Origin: an uncultured Candidatus Methylacidiphilales bacterium
Lineage (GTDB): Bacteria > Verrucomicrobiota > Verrucomicrobiia > Methylacidiphilales > CALFVM01
NCBI GenBank assembly: GCA_937928665.1
Contig: CALFVM010000050.1
Coordinates: forward strand, 1 to 24,149
DNA length: 24,149 bases
Reading direction: 5' to 3'
Below are positions 21,942-24,149 of the stretch, piece after piece. A program made the position numbers and the translations under genes. The notes under the pieces were generated by a model. The model saw only the letters and a list, made by a program, of their open reading frames with translations, ran no database searches and was not told the origin of the DNA. Every line of letters starts with the position of its first letter. Position 1 is the stretch's first letter.

Positions 21942-23125
21942 TGGTTTCCCGGACCCGGATGCCCTCACCCCCCCGCTCTGTCCGGACCAAGTTTTTCCGC
22001 CACACCGACCGACGTCGCCCCCTCCGACTCCGCATCGGGGGAACCCTTTCCGAATTCACCCTCGCCTACGAAACCTACGGCCGACTCGACCTGGCCAGGT
22101 CAAACGCCGTCCTCGTCTTTCACGCGATGACCGGCTCCCAACATGCCGCCGGGTTCAACCCCGCCGTGCCCGGAACCGGCGGCTTGTGGACCGATGAAAT
22201 GGCGGAGGGGTGGTGGGACGGATTTATCGGCCCCGGACGCGCCCTCGACACCCGCAAGCTCTTTATCATCTGCGCCAATTACCTCGGGGGCTGCTACGGC
22301 TCAACCGGACCCACCTCCCTCAACCCGGCCACCGGCCAACCCTACGGCCGGGATTTCCCTCCGGTCCGCATCGCCGACATCGTGGACAGCCAGGTCCGCC
22401 TCCTCGACCACCTCGGCATCCGCAAACTCCATGCCGTGACCGGAGCCTCCATCGGCGGCCTCCTCTCCCTCTCCCTCGCCACCCGTTACCCCGGACGGGT
22501 CAGCCGGGTCATCCCCATCGCATCAGGCCTGGAGACAACCGTCGTTCAGCGCATCCTCAACTTCGAACAGGTCAATGCCATCGAATCCGACCCGGCCTTC
22601 CTCGGCGGCCGTTACCTACCCGGCCACGGCCCAACCGACGGACTCGCCCTGGCCCGCCGCATCGCCCACAAAACCTTCGTCTCTCCCGCCATGCTCTCCG
22701 AACGCGCCAAGCGCGAAATCATGACGGGGCAGCCCCCGTTCGGCTGGTATGAAATGAATCATCCGGTCGAATCCTACATGCTCCATCAGGGCCGCAAATT
22801 CGTCCGGCGTTTCGACGCCAACAGCTACCTGCGAATCCTTGACGCCTGGCAGTGGTTTGATTTGGTCGCCGAGGCCGATGCTGCTGATCTCCCCAGCCTC
22901 CTCGCGCGCTGTCGTCATCAACACTTCCTCGTCTTCACCATCGATTCCGATGTCTCTTTCCATCCGGCCGAACAGGCCAAAATGGTGTCCGCCCTCAAAC
23001 AGGCCGGCGTCCCCGTCACCTGGATCACTGTCCACTCTGATAAGGGACACGACTCCTTTCTGCTTGAACCCCGGTTCTACACACCTCACCTGCGGCAGAT
23101 TCTCCTCGGAGAACCTGACTCCTGA
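21941..23125 (+). CDS. metX: Homoserine O-acyltransferase (MetX type)
   Basis: Activates homoserine by acylation for methionine synthesis, normally with acetyl-CoA. The 394 residues form an alpha/beta hydrolase fold: AYETYGRLD, the oxyanion region HAMTGSQH, NYLGGCYGSTGP, the nucleophile Ser 170 in GASIGG, Asp 337 in TIDSDVSF and His 370 in KGHDSF. The elbow reads GASIGG rather than the common GGSMGG, a mild variation that keeps the Ser and following Gly-Gly. MetX-fold enzymes can use acetyl- or succinyl-CoA and I cannot decide from reading alone; pairing with metY favours acetyl. A second ATG at 21959 is possible. The stop codon directly abuts that of the convergent cyclase gene. Confidence 0.93.
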   Translation: MVSRTRMPSPPRSVRTKFFRHTDRRRPLRLRIGGTLSEFTLAYETYGRLDLARSNAVLVFHAMTGSQHAAGFNPAVPGTGGLWTDEMAEGWWDGFIGPGRALDTRKLFIICANYLGGCYGSTGPTSLNPATGQPYGRDFPPVRIADIVDSQVRLLDHLGIRKLHAVTGASIGGLLSLSLATRYPGRVSRVIPIASGLETTVVQRILNFEQVNAIESDPAFLGGRYLPGHGPTDGLALARRIAHKTFVSPAMLSERAKREIMTGQPPFGWYEMNHPVESYMLHQGRKFVRRFDANSYLRILDAWQWFDLVAEADAADLPSLLARCRHQHFLVFTIDSDVSFHPAEQAKMVSALKQAGVPVTWITVHSDKGHDSFLLEPRFYTPHLRQILLGEPDS

Positions 23126-24085
23126 TCACGCAAACCACCCACCGGGCCGTCCGTCCCCGGTTTCGCTCACCTGGAAGACCGGAACTGGCTCCTCCACGTT
23201 CTTGAGCTGATGCGGCCCCAGCCCTACCAGCCGATACGACCCCGCAATCCGCCGGGCCGTCTCGGACGAAACCAGAATCGCCCCGGCTGAGGCCAGCTTG
23301 CACAGTCGGGCCGCCACATTCGTCACCATGCCCGAGGCTGTATACGTCCACCGATCACTCCCGGTTCCGCGAATCCGGGTCGAGCCCACCAACGCCACGC
23401 CCGAATTGATCCCGATATTAATCGCTACCGGCGGGTGTAATGCGGCCCGGTCCGCATTCAGCCGAGCCACACATTCCCGCACGCGCAACGCAACCCCGAC
23501 CGCCTCACACGCATGCCGCCACGCATCCTCATCCTGGAAAATAACCATGAGCCCGTCTCCAGCGGTTTCATTGATGTCGCCACCTCCCTCGTGAATACGA
23601 TCCACAAAACTGGAGAAATAAGCCTCGATCAGTTCGCTCGTCCCCGACGGGTCCAGTCGCGCACTCAGCCCGGTATAGTTCCCCACGTCCAGAAACATCA
23701 CCGTGACGTCCCGCTCCCGCCGTTCAAGACCGGGTTCCGACGGATTTGCTTCAATCCGGGCCTGAACGGTTTGCGGCACAAACCTGGCCATCACTTCCTT
23801 CATCCGCGTCTGAAGCTCAAGCTGCCGCAGGGCCTCAGCCAACTCCTCGTTCTTTTGCCTCAATGCGGCGTTCTTTTCTTCCAGAGAATACTCGCGAGCC
23901 TCCACTTTGACCGCCATCATTCCAAAGGCTTCCGCCAACTCGGTCACTTCTGGCGGAAACCGCCCTGCCTGGGTCATGTGGAACAATTCATCCACCCGGG
24001 AATAATCCCCCTCACTCAAAGCGTGGGCCAACCGGGCGAGCTGGACAAAAACCTCTCGGACTCCTTCCGAATACGGTCCTTCCAT
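23126..24085 (-). CDS. Cytosolic class III adenylate/guanylate cyclase with HAMP and coiled-coil input region
   Basis: 319 residues without signal peptide or membrane helix. Residues about 15-66 read as a HAMP-like unit (LARLAHALSEGDYSRV...PPEVTELAEAFGMMA). A heptad-rich helix follows (about 65-100), then a class III cyclase domain (about 125-305). Metal-binding Asp 133 (FLDVGNYTG) and Asp 177 (AGDGLMVIF) and the transition-state pair Asn 256/Arg 260 (TNVAAR) are all present, so activity is plausible. The purine-specifying positions read Glu 173 (INETAGD) and Thr 249 (YTASG) instead of the Lys and Asp/Thr of adenylyl cyclases; Glu at the first position is the guanylyl-cyclase residue. The product (cAMP, cGMP or another nucleotide) is therefore uncertain. 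The stop abuts the metX stop. Confidence 0.92.
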   Translation of the reverse strand: MEGPYSEGVREVFVQLARLAHALSEGDYSRVDELFHMTQAGRFPPEVTELAEAFGMMAVKVEAREYSLEEKNAALRQKNEELAEALRQLELQTRMKEVMARFVPQTVQARIEANPSEPGLERRERDVTVMFLDVGNYTGLSARLDPSGTSELIEAYFSSFVDRIHEGGGDINETAGDGLMVIFQDEDAWRHACEAVGVALRVRECVARLNADRAALHPPVAINIGINSGVALVGSTRIRGTGSDRWTYTASGMVTNVAARLCKLASAGAILVSSETARRIAGSYRLVGLGPHQLKNVEEPVPVFQVSETGDGRPGGWFA

Positions 24086-24107
24086 CTCTCAGAGCATGCC
24101 TGAACGT

Positions 24108-24149
24108 TCACAGGTCTGGCAAGGGGCCTCGCTTCCCCACCTCTTCAGG
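24108..24149 (-). CDS. Possible C-terminal end of a further minus-strand gene (window edge)
   Basis: Reading the minus strand from the window edge, one frame codes PEEVGKRGPLPDL and stops with TGA at 24108-24110, 22 bases before the cyclase ATG. This spacing would fit a co-transcribed upstream gene. Only 13 codons are visible, so this is weak. A plus-strand ATG at 24096 is also open to the edge, but it would begin 10 bases from the cyclase start and leave no promoter space. Confidence 0.25.
   Translation of the reverse strand, partial: PEEVGKRGPLPDL

Noticed and set aside
20754..21968. Minus-strand frame of 404 codons opposite metY
   Set aside because: It is the reverse reading of a conserved PLP enzyme; the translation has no recognisable domain and a long Gly/Asp/Glu composition.
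24096..24149. Plus-strand start of a new gene at the right edge
   Set aside because: Only 18 codons are visible, and the start would be 10 bases from the divergent cyclase start, leaving no promoter or ribosome site.

Overview
The window reads as chromosomal DNA of a Gram-negative, GC-rich bacterium (about 60 % G+C by eye). It encodes outer-membrane and lipoprotein-type products (a beta-barrel porin, an OPX exporter, a lipidated MsrB). Most start codons lack a clear Shine-Dalgarno, the single tRNA does not encode CCA, and many genes are coupled by ATGA or similar overlaps. The gene mix (carA next to an FHA protein and an NtrB/NtrC pair, followed by export genes) makes me favour a Verrucomicrobiota/PVC-type organism. 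That is inference; no rRNA is present to confirm it. I saw no insertion sequence, phage gene, CRISPR array or rRNA, and no stretch over 300 bases without a gene.

Layout. Bases 1-2059 (+): the end of an unrecognised gene coupled to an FAD-dependent HemY/Glf-like oxidoreductase. Bases 2087-3465 (-): two coupled, uncharacterised alpha-helical proteins. Bases 3571-5573 (+): a lipoprotein methionine sulfoxide reductase B and a secreted GH30 glycosidase. Bases 5594-17457 (-): eleven genes in one direction, in transcription order carA, an FHA membrane protein, a PAS histidine kinase, a sigma-54 activator, a GT-C-type membrane glycosyltransferase, a secreted protein of unknown function, an outer-membrane beta-barrel, a Wzc-like tyrosine autokinase, a short OPX lipoprotein, nadD and rsfS. 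Bases 17579-23125 (+): tRNA-Leu(GAG), asd, a symporter-thioesterase fusion, metY and metX. Bases 23126-24085 (-): a cytosolic HAMP/coiled-coil class III nucleotide cyclase.

How the genes may work together. The minus-strand block looks like a regulated exopolysaccharide export locus. A soluble NtrB-like kinase and its GAFTGA-containing partner sit directly upstream of the glycosyltransferase. The export set (Wzc-like co-polymerase, 217-residue OPX without the Wza membrane helix, separate beta-barrel) matches the split OPX-plus-porin arrangement known from Myxococcus. Housekeeping genes flank the block (carA at the head; nadD and rsfS, overlapping the OPX gene, at the tail). The plus-strand block from asd to metX is an aspartate-to-methionine module (aspartate semialdehyde, homoserine acylation, sulfhydrylation) with an unusual SSS-transporter/4HBT-thioesterase fusion inserted directly before metY.

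The items I would look at first are the symporter-thioesterase fusion, the split polysaccharide secretion machinery with its FHA/NtrBC control module, the tRNA-Leu/asd junction with a 12-base gap, and the cyclase with a Glu at the purine-specifying position.
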